Below are positions 7,630 through 16,422 of a stretch of 64,000 nucleotides of DNA, in pieces. The DNA lies in NCBI GenBank assembly GCA_036268875.1, contig DATATI010000029.1, positions 124,001 through 188,000 on the forward strand. The letters run 5' to 3'. A program made the translations under genes and the position numbers. Position 1 is the stretch's first letter, and each line of letters opens with the position of its first letter. Source of the DNA: Polyangia bacterium. Its GTDB lineage: Bacteria; Myxococcota_A; Polyangia; Fen-1088. The notes beneath the pieces are model-generated. The model saw only the letters and a program-made list of their open reading frames with translations. It did no database searches and was not told the origin of the DNA.

Positions 7630-9006
7630 TCAGCCGATCGGCCAGCCCTTGGAGTCGCGCTTGGGGCCACCACCACCCGAGCCACCCCCGCCCGAGCCAC
7701 CCCCGCCCGGGCCGCCGCCACCGGGACCACGACCACCGCCGGGGCCCGGGCCGCCGCCGCCGGGACCGCGACCACCGCCAGGACCACGTCGGCCACGGTC
7801 GCCACCCGGGCCACCGCCGCCCCCCGGACCACCGCCACGTGCTTCGGCGCCGCCGGCTCCGGCTGGAACAGGCGGACCGAAACCAGGGCGAGGTGCAGCA
7901 GGGCCGGGACCGAAGCCAGGACGGGCACCGCCGCCGCCGGGACCAAAGCCGGGGCGCGCGCCGCCAGGACCAGCACCGAAGCCGGGGCGCGCGCCACCAG
8001 GACCACGACCGCCGCCGCCGGGACCGGGGGGACCGCCGCCAGGACGTGGGCCACGGCCGCGTCGCGTGGGATCGCCGCCGCCTCGACCGCCGCGATCGCC
8101 GCCAGGCGCGCGCGTGACCATCCAGCCTTCACCACCGGCGGGAACGTCACGCCGATCGGAATCGCGCTCGCGCGAATCGCCGCTGTACTTGTTGCCGACG
8201 CTGCGTTTGTCGCCGCCGCCGCTGGCGCCGCCCGGGCTGCTGCCGCCGGAGCGGCCACCGCCGCCCCCGCCACCACCGGGACGACCACCACCAGGACGCC
8301 CGCCGCGGCCACCGCGATCGCCTCGTTCACCGCGATCGCGACCACCACCTTGGCGATGAACCAGGTTGTCGACCACGTAGTAAAAATCGCCCTGCTTCTT
8401 CGCTTGCGGCGGCGGATCTTCACCGCTCAAAACCCGCACCAGGCGGACGTTGTCGGCACGGTCGCGCAGAACGTCCAACGCTTCCAGCAAGCGCGCCAAC
8501 CGATCGCCCTGAATGTTCAGCTTCGCTTCGATCGCCGGGCCCGACGGATCGGGCAGAGCCGGCTCGGCAGGCGCCGCTTCAGCGGGCGCAGCAGCCGACG
8601 CTTCGTCGCCAGCGGCGGGTTCGCCGGTGGCGGCTTCGCCGGTTGCCGCTTCGCCGGTTGCCGCTTCGCCGCCAGTCGACGTTTCACCGGCGTCATCGCC
8701 GCTGACTTCGGCCGCGTCGGCTTCGGAACCGGCTTCGTCCGGCGGCGCGGCGTGTTCCGCTGGCGCGGCGGCTTCCGCGTCGGCGGGCGTCTCGGCTGCT
8801 GGTTCGTTCGCCGCTGCTTGGCTGGCCACCGCTTCGCCGGTTGCTTCGCTCGCTGGTTCGGCCGGCGCGTCGCTGCTGGCTTCGGCGGGCGCCGCAGCGT
8901 TGGTGGGTTCCGGGGTCGGCTTTGGTGCGGGGGCCGGTCGGAGCGCGCGCCGGATCTGCGCCGCCTCCCTCAGGACGACGCCCGAAAACTCGGTGATGGT
9001 CTTCAT
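7630..9006 (-). CDS. Low-complexity RGG/FG-rich protein with a short conserved core
   Basis: 458 aa. ATG at 9006 with GGAG seven bases upstream. Three parts are visible. Residues about 25-150 are acidic and Ala/Glu/Pro-rich, with a GEAAT repeat. Residues about 155-215 are an ordinary folded-looking segment (LNIQGDRLARLLEALDVLRD, then DNVRLVRVLSGEDPP and GDFYYVVDNLVHR). From residue 220 to the end the chain is Gly/Arg/Pro-rich, with RGG clusters and four RPGFG motifs. Such RGG/FG tails bind RNA and promote condensates in eukaryotic proteins; bacterial examples are few. Ordinary codons in the folded core support this strand over the Pro-rich and Arg-rich opposite frames. It may share a transcript with the CxxCH gene upstream. 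Confidence 0.75.
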   Translation of the reverse strand: MKTITEFSGVVLREAAQIRRALRPAPAPKPTPEPTNAAAPAEASSDAPAEPASEATGEAVASQAAANEPAAETPADAEAAAPAEHAAPPDEAGSEADAAEVSGDDAGETSTGGEAATGEAATGEAATGEPAAGDEASAAAPAEAAPAEPALPDPSGPAIEAKLNIQGDRLARLLEALDVLRDRADNVRLVRVLSGEDPPPQAKKQGDFYYVVDNLVHRQGGGRDRGERGDRGGRGGRPGGGRPGGGGGGGGRSGGSSPGGASGGGDKRSVGNKYSGDSRERDSDRRDVPAGGEGWMVTRAPGGDRGGRGGGDPTRRGRGPRPGGGPPGPGGGGRGPGGARPGFGAGPGGARPGFGPGGGGARPGFGPGPAAPRPGFGPPVPAGAGGAEARGGGPGGGGGPGGDRGRRGPGGGRGPGGGGPGPGGGRGPGGGGPGGGGSGGGGSGGGGPKRDSKGWPIG

Positions 9007-9120
9007 GAATGCGCTCCGCGATCAACAGCCAAGGACAGTGTGTAGCAAAGGCTGGCACACTTGCCGCCGCTGCCATCACCGACGCGGCCAGGACAACCCG
9101 GCCGGTCGGCTGTCCTGCAA

Positions 9121-9432
9121 CTACTTCTTGGTCTGAGCCGCTTCCAACTTCTTAAAGTCGTCTTGGGCGTTGTTGGTCAGCTCGTAGTTGTCCAGATCCT
9201 TGTGACACTGCTCGCAGGTGAACTTTTCTTTGTTCGCCTTGGCCTTGTTCACCATTTCCTTCATGACCTTCTTCGCCTCGGCGCGGCCCCCTTTGGTGCA
9301 AGCCTTGGCGGTGGCCGAATCACCCTTGGTGGCGATGGTGCACTTGGCGTCTTCCTTGGCGCTGGCCAGACCGACGGGCAAAGCCAAAGTGAAGAGAGCG
9401 GCGAACAGGAACCGGTTCAAATTGCGGGTCAT
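9121..9432 (-). CDS. Small secreted protein with one CxxCH haem-type motif
   Basis: 103 aa with a very strong ribosome site (AGGAGGAG) before the ATG at 9432. Residues 1-25 are a signal peptide (FLFAALFTLALPVGLASA). The mature part is small and Lys-rich. It has two isolated cysteines (DAKCTI, KACTKG) and then FTCEQCHKDLDNYELT, where CEQCH is a c-type haem attachment motif. No distal Met ligand is obvious. It could be a small periplasmic c-type cytochrome or a metal-binding protein. It sits 114 bp upstream of the RGG-rich gene on the same strand. Confidence 0.8.
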   Translation of the reverse strand: MTRNLNRFLFAALFTLALPVGLASAKEDAKCTIATKGDSATAKACTKGGRAEAKKVMKEMVNKAKANKEKFTCEQCHKDLDNYELTNNAQDDFKKLEAAQTKK

Positions 9433-9574
9433 ATCTCCTCCTTCGTGTCACTGCGAATCAGACGGCGCGGTCGGGGCATGCGCTTATATCGTGGACGGCC
9501 GCCGGCGCACAATAATTCGTCGCCAATTGCTGAACTTTCCTTGGTGCTGAATCTTTTTGGCGACGCGGCATTCG

Positions 9575-9592
9575 TATATAGTCCCCGGCACC
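9575..9592 (+). promoter_or_regulatory. -10-like TATAGT close to the ompA start
   Basis: TATATAGT (9575-9582) stands out in GC-rich DNA; TATAGT matches five of six bases of the sigma70 -10 box. It lies only 11 nt before the ATG at 9593 and there is no clear Shine-Dalgarno sequence. If used, transcription would begin almost at the start codon (leaderless or near-leaderless mRNA). No convincing -35 box was found. Confidence 0.35.
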
Positions 9593-11191
9593 ATGGCATA
9601 CACTTTAGCAAGGAAGGCGGTCTTTGGGATCGCAGCGCTGCTGACGGCGCTGGGGCTTTCTGGCGGAACGGCGCACGCGCAGGCCGAACCCAAACTATTC
9701 CAGCTTGAACTTGGGGCAATGGGCGGCGCCCATTTCTTTGCTAACGATCTCGAGCTCGGCGTCGCCGACGATCCCAGTCTGCCGTCGCCCAAGTCCTCTG
9801 GCCTTTTCGGCCTACGCCTGGGCGTGACGCTGCACCCGATGATCTCGCTGGAAGCGGAGAGCGTCGGCATCCCCAGCGCCGACAACCAACACGATTACTC
9901 GCTGTTCATCCTCGGCTGGCGCGCCCACGTGCTGGTGAATCTGATGCAGGGACGGATCCTGAACGGCAAGCTGACGCCGTTCGTGCTGGCCGGGATGGGC
10001 GCCTTGAGTGTCGTGAAGACCGAAGGCACCGCGTACAACGAAATCAAAAAAGACACCGACCCCGCGTACCACGTCGGTGTCGGCTTCCGCTATCGCCTGA
10101 CGTCGCTGCTGGCGGTCCGCCTGGACGGCCGCGTGCTGGCCGTGCCGAACACCAAATCGGGCGGTTTTTCCCCCGACTTTGAGGTGATGGCCGGTCTGTC
10201 GGCGTTCCTCGGCGGCAAGCCCTTCGGTCCGCCGCCGGCGCCGCCGCCGCCACCGGTTCCGCCGCCGCCACCGGCGGTCGTGGACAGCGACAACGACGGT
10301 ATTCCGGACAACGTGGACAAGTGCCCGAACGAGCCCGAAGACAAAGACGGCTTCCAGGACGAAGACGGCTGCCCCGATCCCGACAACGACAACGACGGCG
10401 TCGCCGACGTCAAGGACAAGTGCCCGAACGAAGCCGAAGACAAAGATGGCTTCCAGGATGAAGACGGCTGCCCCGATCCGGACAATGACAACGACGGCAT
10501 CCCCGACGCCAAGGACAAGTGCCCGAACGAGCCCGAGACCAAGAACGGGTACCAGGACGAAGACGGCTGCCCCGACGAGGTCCCGGCCGCAGTGGCCAAG
10601 TTCACCGGCGTCATCAAGGGCATCAACTTCAAGCGCAACTCGGCGGACATCTCGCCGTCGTCTTTCCCGCTGCTGAAGAAGGCCGTGCAGGTGATGAAGG
10701 ATTACCCGACGATCATCATCGAGATCTCCGGGCACACTTCGGACGAAGGCAAGCGCGACTTCAACATGAAGCTGTCCAAAGAGCGCGCCGACTCGGTGAA
10801 GGCGTACCTGGTTTCGGCCGGCATCGCCGACAACCGCATCCTCACCGTCGGTTACGGTCCGGACAAGCCCATCGCCGACAACAAGACAAAAGCCGGCAAG
10901 GGGAAAAACCGTCGCATCGAGTTCCGCCTGGTTCCGCAAGGCGGAGAGTCCGCGGCAGCCGACGCGCCAGCGCCGGCACCGATGCCGGCGGCGATGTCCG
11001 AGCCAGCACCGCCACCAGCGCCCACGCCGTCGAGCGATCCGCTGGCGAAATCAATCAAGGCGAAAGCGAAAGGGAAGGCGAAGAAGGCACCGGCCGGCGA
11101 CGCTACGTCTGCTCCCGAGGTGACCAAGAAGCGCGGCCTCACACCCGCCGCGCCCAGCGCCGACAAAGACGCCGACGCCGCCAAGAAGTAG
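9593..11191 (+). CDS. OmpA-family outer-membrane protein with TSP3 calcium repeats
   Basis: 532 aa. The signal peptide ends at AHAQAEP. Residues about 30-215 form an N-terminal beta-barrel. A Pro-rich hinge follows (PPPAPPPPPVPPPPPAVV). Residues about 235-335 contain three thrombospondin type-3 repeats (DSDNDGIPDNVDKCPNEPED and two near-identical copies), which bind calcium. The OmpA C-terminal peptidoglycan-binding domain is residues about 345-460 (ISGHTSDEGKRDFNMKLSKE ... NRRIEFRLVPQG). A Pro/Ala/Lys-rich tail of about 65 aa ends the protein. It likely tethers the outer membrane to peptidoglycan. The ATG at 9593 is preferred over an upstream TTG because the signal peptide starts there. Confidence 0.93.
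   Translation: MAYTLARKAVFGIAALLTALGLSGGTAHAQAEPKLFQLELGAMGGAHFFANDLELGVADDPSLPSPKSSGLFGLRLGVTLHPMISLEAESVGIPSADNQHDYSLFILGWRAHVLVNLMQGRILNGKLTPFVLAGMGALSVVKTEGTAYNEIKKDTDPAYHVGVGFRYRLTSLLAVRLDGRVLAVPNTKSGGFSPDFEVMAGLSAFLGGKPFGPPPAPPPPPVPPPPPAVVDSDNDGIPDNVDKCPNEPEDKDGFQDEDGCPDPDNDNDGVADVKDKCPNEAEDKDGFQDEDGCPDPDNDNDGIPDAKDKCPNEPETKNGYQDEDGCPDEVPAAVAKFTGVIKGINFKRNSADISPSSFPLLKKAVQVMKDYPTIIIEISGHTSDEGKRDFNMKLSKERADSVKAYLVSAGIADNRILTVGYGPDKPIADNKTKAGKGKNRRIEFRLVPQGGESAAADAPAPAPMPAAMSEPAPPPAPTPSSDPLAKSIKAKAKGKAKKAPAGDATSAPEVTKKRGLTPAAPSADKDADAAKK
10291..10575 (+). repeat. TSP3 calcium-binding coding repeats
   Basis: Three tandem copies of a unit of about 105 nt encode DxDxDGxxDxxDxCPNxxEDKDGFQDEDGC-type loops. 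They differ mainly by synonymous changes and are conserved as protein repeats. Confidence 0.85.
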
Positions 11192-11218
11192 CGCCAACAA
11201 AAAAGCACAACGACGAAA

Positions 11219-11253
11219 CGGCTGCTCGCCCATCGGTGAGCAGCCGCTTTTTT
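11219..11253 (+). terminator. Rho-independent terminator after ompA
   Basis: A 9-bp perfect stem (CGGCTGCTC at 11219-11227, GAGCAGCCG at 11238-11246) is followed by CTTTTTT. It ends the ompA transcript before the convergent small gene. Confidence 0.85.
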
Positions 11254-11269
11254 CTGCGCGCGATCCGCC

Positions 11270-11500
11270 CTATTTCGCCAGCGAGGGAAACACCGGGCAA
11301 GCGTGCGGATACGGCCGCGCGTGCTCGTGGCCTTCGGCGACGGCGGCGCGGTCCCGGCATGTCTCGCTGTCTTCGCAGGCCACCAGGCGATCGATGGCCA
11401 GGTTGCGGGTGGCGATCACCGACCGCGAAAAATGCGGGCAGAACACCACCACCTTCAATAATTGCGAGCGCAGCACCACGCTCAGGGTAGCACGGCGCAA
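11270..11500 (-). CDS. Small Cys-containing protein of unknown function
   Basis: Up to 76 aa. The core VVVFCPHFSRSVIATRNLAI followed by DRLVACEDSETCRDR reads like a genuine conserved small protein, with three Cys and several His that could bind a metal. The start is unsure: TTG at 11500 is the longest, while GTG at 11479 or 11476 would give about 68 aa; none has a clear ribosome site. It follows fabV by 6 bp or more on the same strand and may be co-transcribed with it. It is convergent with ompA. No family recognised. Confidence 0.6.
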   Translation of the reverse strand: MRRATLSVVLRSQLLKVVVFCPHFSRSVIATRNLAIDRLVACEDSETCRDRAAVAEGHEHARPYPHACPVFPSLAK

Positions 11501-11506
11501 AGCCGG

Positions 11507-12703
11507 TCAGGCGTCCAGGCTGGCCTCGGTTTCGACTGGCTGGGCGTAGTCGATGCCCGGGATCTCGAAGCCGAACAGCGAACGGAACTCTTGCTTGAAC
11601 CCGGCGTAGTCGGTCAGCGTGAACAGATTTTCGGTGGTCACCTGTTCCCACAGCGCCAGGGCCGCGCTTTGCACCTCGGCGGCCATCTCGCGATCGTCCA
11701 GGCGAATACGTCCGGCGGCGTCCAGCACCGGCGTGCGCCCGGGTGCAAGGTGGGTCTCGAACATGCGCAGGATCTGGGCGCCGGTTCCTTCGTGCGTCCC
11801 ATTCGCCTTCATCACCTTGTAAAGGATGCTGATGTAAAGCGGGACCACCGGAATGGCGCTGGAGGCTTGCGTGACCAGCGCCTTGTTGATGCTCACGTAA
11901 GCGCCGCCGCCAAAGCGTTCGCGCATCGTGCGATCCAGCGTCTGCGCCGTCTCTTCCAGGTGCTCCTTGGCTTTGCCGATGGTTCCGGAGCGATAGATCG
12001 GGTAGGTCAACTCGGGGCCGACATAGCTGTAGGACACGGTTCGGCAGCCGGGCGCGACGAGGTCGGCGTCGATCAGGGCGCGCATCCACAGCTCCCAATC
12101 TTCGCCGCCCATCACCTTGCGCGTGGACTGGATGTCGTCTTCGGTGGCCGGCGAAAGGTCGACCGACGTCAATTCGTCGGTGGTCAGGTTGATGCTCTTG
12201 ATGTGATACGACTGGCCGATCGGCTTTAGCACCGAGAAATAGGTCGCGCCGCTGCGCGGATCGACACGCTTGGGGCTGGCCAGGCTGTAGACGATGCAAT
12301 CCAGCTTGGCCTTCCGATCTTTCAGTGCCGCGATGGTCTGCTGTTTAACCTCGTCGCTGAAGGCGTCGCCGTTGATGGTGGTGATGGGGCGGCCAGCCGC
12401 GCGCGCCAGGCGGTGGGCGGTGGCCAGGTTGTACCAGCCGGCCGAGGCAGATTTTTGGCCGGCCGCCGGCCGCTCCCAGCACACGCCCACGGCGCGCGCG
12501 CCATAGCCGAATACCGTCGCCAGCAAGCTGGACAGCCCATAGCCCGTGCTGGAACCGATCACGAGAGCGTGGTTCAGCCCGTGCCCGGGCGCCCCGCGGG
12601 TCATCAGATCGACCTGCTGCTCGACGTTGACGGCGCAGCCCAGCGGGTTGGCGTTGAGACAGATGAAGCCGCGAATGCGCGGGACGATCACTTGCATCGA
12701 CAT
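11507..12703 (-). CDS. fabV: Trans-2-enoyl-ACP/CoA reductase FabV
   Basis: 398 aa, the usual FabV length. RBS AGGAAAG precedes the ATG at 12703. It begins with the family signature IVPRIRGFICLNANPLGC. The NADH site is VIGSSTGYGLSSLLA. The catalytic Yx8K is present as Y-RSGTIGKA-K (within TYPIYRSGTIGKAKEH). FabV performs the last reduction in fatty-acid elongation and is insensitive to triclosan in characterised species. It is a soluble monomer acting in the type II fatty-acid pathway. Divergent from the uspA-like gene. Confidence 0.95.
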   Translation of the reverse strand: MSMQVIVPRIRGFICLNANPLGCAVNVEQQVDLMTRGAPGHGLNHALVIGSSTGYGLSSLLATVFGYGARAVGVCWERPAAGQKSASAGWYNLATAHRLARAAGRPITTINGDAFSDEVKQQTIAALKDRKAKLDCIVYSLASPKRVDPRSGATYFSVLKPIGQSYHIKSINLTTDELTSVDLSPATEDDIQSTRKVMGGEDWELWMRALIDADLVAPGCRTVSYSYVGPELTYPIYRSGTIGKAKEHLEETAQTLDRTMRERFGGGAYVSINKALVTQASSAIPVVPLYISILYKVMKANGTHEGTGAQILRMFETHLAPGRTPVLDAAGRIRLDDREMAAEVQSAALALWEQVTTENLFTLTDYAGFKQEFRSLFGFEIPGIDYAQPVETEASLDA

Positions 12704-12789
12704 GGGTCTTTCCTGCCAGCGCGGGCAAACGCCGTCAAGTCGCCGGCGATGGCTCTTGTGACGCCGTTCGGTGTGGTTACCCTTTCCGC

Positions 12790-13293
12790 ATGGACCCGAA
12801 AAGCGTCAAACGAATCCTGGTTCCCCTTGATTTTTCGGCGTCGTCCGACGAAGCACTTTCGACGGCCATCGCCTTTGCGCGGGCGTTTTCCGCGCGATTG
12901 GAGCTGGTTCACGTCATCGTCGAACCCATTTATCCGCTGCCGGCCCCGCTGGAAGTGGTCACCTTGCCCGTCGACATCGAGCGTATCTACGCCGAGGTGG
13001 AAAAGCAGATCACCTTTGCCCTGGGGCGGGTGCGCGAGGCAGGCGTCTCGGGCGACAAGGTGATCCTGAACGGCCGACCGCACGTGGAGATCGTCAGCCA
13101 CGCCGAGAAAATCGCCGCCGATCTGATCGTCATTGGATCGCACGGGCGCTCTGGCTTCAGCCACGCTCTCCTCGGCAGCGTGGCCGAACGGGTGGTTCAT
13201 CGCGCGCGTTGCCCGGTGCTGGTGGTGCCGGCGCCGCACAGCGAGCGCGACCAGCGGGAACAACCGGCGGCTGCAGCGGCTAGAGAGCGATGA
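12790..13293 (+). CDS. Universal stress protein (UspA family)
   Basis: 167 aa, one Usp domain. It starts KRILVPLDFSASSDEALSTA. The ATP-binding loop near the C-terminus is IGSHGRSGFSHALLGSVAER, matching G-2x-G-9x-G-S of ATP-binding Usp proteins. A short Ala/Arg/Glu tail follows. It is cytoplasmic and likely stress-responsive; its partner is unknown. The last 14 bp overlap the end of the convergent mutS2 gene. Confidence 0.93.
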   Translation: MDPKSVKRILVPLDFSASSDEALSTAIAFARAFSARLELVHVIVEPIYPLPAPLEVVTLPVDIERIYAEVEKQITFALGRVREAGVSGDKVILNGRPHVEIVSHAEKIAADLIVIGSHGRSGFSHALLGSVAERVVHRARCPVLVVPAPHSERDQREQPAAAAARER

Positions 13294-15763
13294 CCGTGAC
13301 GCCGTCGCCGCCCTGGCCTTTGCCGCCGGGCTGAAACCGACGGACATAGCGCGAGCGATTGAGGTGCTCGCGCACGGCCTTGCGCAGGGCGCCGGTTCCG
13401 TGGCCGTGGATGATGAAGACCGGCGACCGGCCGTCCAGAGCCGCCCGATCGAGGAATTCTTCCAGCCGGCCGACCGCTTCGTCGACGCGTTCGCCCCGCA
13501 GATCCAGCGTGGTGGCGGCGGTGGGAAACGACAGCGCCAGCTCGTCGACGGCGGACGCGGAGGGCACGGACGCCGCAGCCGTCGGTGAGTGCGACAATCG
13601 CACCGACTCAGCCGGCCGTGACGGCATTGTTTTGACCGGTGCGGCCGTGCCGGCGCCCAAAGACGCCGCATCCACGTCCAGGGTGATCGCGCCGACGGCG
13701 ACCTTGACACGGCCCCGCGCGTCCGGCGCCTTGACCACGATCCCCGGCGCGTCCATGGCCGGCACGTGCACGCGCGCGCCCACCACCAGGGCCGGCGGCG
13801 CGGGCGTGGCGGGTGATTCTTCGACGGGGAATTGCTTCATCGCCGCCTCGGCGGTGGCGGCCACCGTCAAGCGTGCCTCTTCGGCGGCGCGGGCGGTGCC
13901 GGCCTGCTGGGCTTCGCGCACGATGGCCCGCAGCGATTCACGCGCCTCGCGCACCGACGCCTCGATGGCCGCGCGCGAGTGCTTGCCGAGTTCGCGCTCG
14001 CGCCGCACCAGCGCCTCTTCGGCGCGGCGCTGGTCGGCCTCGCTTTCGGCCAGGGACTGGCGGGTCGCCGCCAGTTGTTCGGTCTCGTCGCGCAACGCCG
14101 CCTCGCGCTCCTCCAGGTTGGTGATCACCTGTTCCAACCCGACGCTGGCGTCACCGGCCAGGCTGCGCGCGCGCGACAGAAGTTCGTCGGGCAGACCCAT
14201 GCGCGCCGCGATGTCGAGGGCGTACGAGCGGCCCGGCGTCCCTTGTTTCAAGCGAAACGTCGGGCGCAGATGTTCAGAATCGTATTCCATGCCGGCGTTG
14301 CAGAAACGCCCGTCGCCCTCGGCCAGTCCCTTCAAGCTGTCGTAGTGCGTGGTGATGATGCTCAGGCCCGGCGCGGCGGCCAGGCGTTCGGCGGTGGCCC
14401 GCGCCAGGGCGGCACCCTGCTCCGGGTTGGTGCCGGCCATCAGTTCGTCCAGTAACACCAGCGCCCGGCGCGGCGGCTCGGCGGCGGTACGCCGCAAGGT
14501 TTCGACAAGGTTTTGTAGATGGGCCGAGAACGTCGACAGATCGCCCATCACCGACTGGCGATCGCCCACGTCGGCCAGCACGTCGTCGAAGAAACCCACC
14601 GACCCGCCGGCAGCGGCGGGAACCAGCATTCCCGCCCGGACCAGCAGCGTCGCCACGCCGACGGTCTTCAGCAGCACCGTTTTTCCGCCGGCGTTGGGCC
14701 CGCTGATGATCAACACCTTGGCCGCGTCGTCGCGCAGGGCGACGTCGTTGGCGATCACCGCGAAGTTCTGCTCGGCGCCGCGGATGACCAGCAGGGGATG
14801 CCGGGCGCGCGTCAACATCACGCGCGCCTCGTCGACGATGATCGGGGGGGCGCCGTCGTAGGCCACTCCCAGCCGCGCCTTGGCGGCGACCACGTCCAGC
14901 GCGGTCAGCACATCACCGTTTGCCCGCAGCGCCGGGGCCGCGTCGGCCACCTGGCGCGCCAGCTGTTCAAGGATGCGGCGGATCTCGCGCTCGATTTCCA
15001 GATCCGCCAGCTTGAGCCGGTTGTTCATCACCACCAGTGCCGTAGGCTCGACGAACACCGTCTCGCCGGTGCGCGAGGTGTCGTGCACGATGCCCAGGCC
15101 CAGCGACTTGGCCGACGCGCGCAGCGGCAGCACATAGCGATCGCCGCGCAAGGTGACGAACTGATCTTGCAAGACGCCGGCGAACTCTTCGCCGCGCATC
15201 AGCTCGTCGGCGGTGCTGCGCACGCGCGCGGACAGCGACTCGCGCTCGCGGCGCAGACGCGCCAGCGTGGGCGACACGCTGTCACGGATGTCGCCGGCGG
15301 CGTCGAAGGTGGCGCGGATCTCCGCCGCCAGCGCCGCGCCCGGATCCAGCGCCTGCACCCGGCCGGCCACAACCGGGGCGCGCACGGCAGGCGCCGTCGA
15401 TTCGTCACCGTCCCCGCCCACCCCAGCGGTGGCGAAGAAACGCACCCAGGCCGCCGCCACTTCGCAAAAGCTGGCGATCGGCCGCAGCTCCTCGGCGCCC
15501 AGGATCGCGCCCTGCTCGGCGGCTTGCACGAAGGCGTCGACGTCAGGAAAATCCAGCGCTGGCAGCGAAAGGCCGGCGCGCAGCAGCGACGCGACCTCGG
15601 CCACCTCGCCCAGCCAGGCGCGCGCCTCGGCCGTCGATTCGGCCCACGGCAGCGACGCGCAGGCGGCGCGCCCTCGCTCCGAACGGGCCTGTCCTGCCAG
15701 ACAGACCAGCACCTCGGGCCAGTCGAGACAGGCCTGCGATCGCCGATCGAACGCCGCGTTCAC
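13280..15763 (-). CDS. mutS2: Endonuclease MutS2
   Basis: 827 aa with the complete MutS2 layout. The N-terminal core/clamp region lacks a MutS mismatch-binding domain. The ATPase has Walker A ISGPNAGGKTVLLKTVG and Walker B ALVLLDELMAGTNPEQGAAL. A long coiled-coil arm follows (about 510-620). The C-terminal Smr nuclease has TLDLRGERVDEAVGRLEEF, FIIHGHGTGALRKAVREHL and a Gly-rich end. MutS2 is known for suppressing recombination and for rescuing collided ribosomes in some bacteria. The start codon sits 18 bp from the end of the upstream FHA gene, so the two are probably co-transcribed. Confidence 0.95.
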   Translation of the reverse strand: MNAAFDRRSQACLDWPEVLVCLAGQARSERGRAACASLPWAESTAEARAWLGEVAEVASLLRAGLSLPALDFPDVDAFVQAAEQGAILGAEELRPIASFCEVAAAWVRFFATAGVGGDGDESTAPAVRAPVVAGRVQALDPGAALAAEIRATFDAAGDIRDSVSPTLARLRRERESLSARVRSTADELMRGEEFAGVLQDQFVTLRGDRYVLPLRASAKSLGLGIVHDTSRTGETVFVEPTALVVMNNRLKLADLEIEREIRRILEQLARQVADAAPALRANGDVLTALDVVAAKARLGVAYDGAPPIIVDEARVMLTRARHPLLVIRGAEQNFAVIANDVALRDDAAKVLIISGPNAGGKTVLLKTVGVATLLVRAGMLVPAAAGGSVGFFDDVLADVGDRQSVMGDLSTFSAHLQNLVETLRRTAAEPPRRALVLLDELMAGTNPEQGAALARATAERLAAAPGLSIITTHYDSLKGLAEGDGRFCNAGMEYDSEHLRPTFRLKQGTPGRSYALDIAARMGLPDELLSRARSLAGDASVGLEQVITNLEEREAALRDETEQLAATRQSLAESEADQRRAEEALVRRERELGKHSRAAIEASVREARESLRAIVREAQQAGTARAAEEARLTVAATAEAAMKQFPVEESPATPAPPALVVGARVHVPAMDAPGIVVKAPDARGRVKVAVGAITLDVDAASLGAGTAAPVKTMPSRPAESVRLSHSPTAAASVPSASAVDELALSFPTAATTLDLRGERVDEAVGRLEEFLDRAALDGRSPVFIIHGHGTGALRKAVREHLNRSRYVRRFQPGGKGQGGDGVTVIAL

Positions 15764-15781
15764 GACAAAAATCGCCCTGCC

Positions 15782-16291
15782 TCAGGCCGGCAGCGTCTGC
15801 ACGTATTCCAGGAAACCGACGGCGGTCTGGAACATGAACGCGTACCGACCCAGAGTGATGGTGTCGCCGCCCTTCAGCGGTGACGGCACCTTGGCCTCCA
15901 GGCGCTGTTCGTTGACGATGGTTCCGTTGGTCGATCCGCAATCGCACACGAACACCTTGCCGGGCTGGAATTCAAAGAAGCAATGGCGCTTGGAGATCGA
16001 ATACTCCGGGATGGCCACGTCGTTGTCGGCGGTGCGCCCCAACAACACTGGCCCGCGCGGCGAGTAGGCCGCCTTGATGATGGGGAACACCCGATGCATC
16101 AGAGCCATGTCCTTCACCTGCTCGGTGGCAGGCTTGGCCACCATGGTGATCTCGCGCGACGATCGCGATTCGACCAGCTCGGCTGCCTTGCCGGTGACGA
16201 TCAAGACGGCAGACGGATGGCGGCGACGGAAGACGACTTCGCCGACGCGCTTCAGTTCTTCCACGTAATCCGTCAGATAAACCGTCGCCAC
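15782..16291 (-). CDS. FHA-domain protein
   Basis: 169 aa. The first 80 residues form an alpha/beta segment with no named family. Residues about 82-155 are an FHA domain: LLGRTADNDVAIPEYSISKR with the GR and SxxH phosphothreonine-binding residues, then DCGSTNGTIVN and DTITLGRYAFMF. FHA domains bind phospho-threonine peptides, so this is likely a reader in Ser/Thr kinase signalling, which is abundant in myxobacteria. It starts with GTG. There is no Shine-Dalgarno sequence; the bases just upstream are AT-rich (AATAAAT), so a leaderless transcript is possible. It lies upstream of mutS2 on the same strand. Confidence 0.88.
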   Translation of the reverse strand: MATVYLTDYVEELKRVGEVVFRRRHPSAVLIVTGKAAELVESRSSREITMVAKPATEQVKDMALMHRVFPIIKAAYSPRGPVLLGRTADNDVAIPEYSISKRHCFFEFQPGKVFVCDCGSTNGTIVNEQRLEAKVPSPLKGGDTITLGRYAFMFQTAVGFLEYVQTLPA

Positions 16292-16422
16292 CGCTATTTA
16301 TTCGTAACATTTCGCACGACAATCGGCCACCCGATCGGAGGCGCGGGCGAAATGTTCCCCGGTGGGCCAGCGGCCTACAGCGATGGTGGTCTCGGCGAGC
16401 AACCGACGTGCAGGCGCCGCTG

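Noticed and set aside
7280-9045. Long Pro-rich and Ala/Arg/Thr-rich open frames on the + strand
   Set aside because: They are antisense shadows of the Gly/Arg-rich gene; GC-rich repeats keep all frames open. Only the - strand frame contains an ordinary folded core and a ribosome site.
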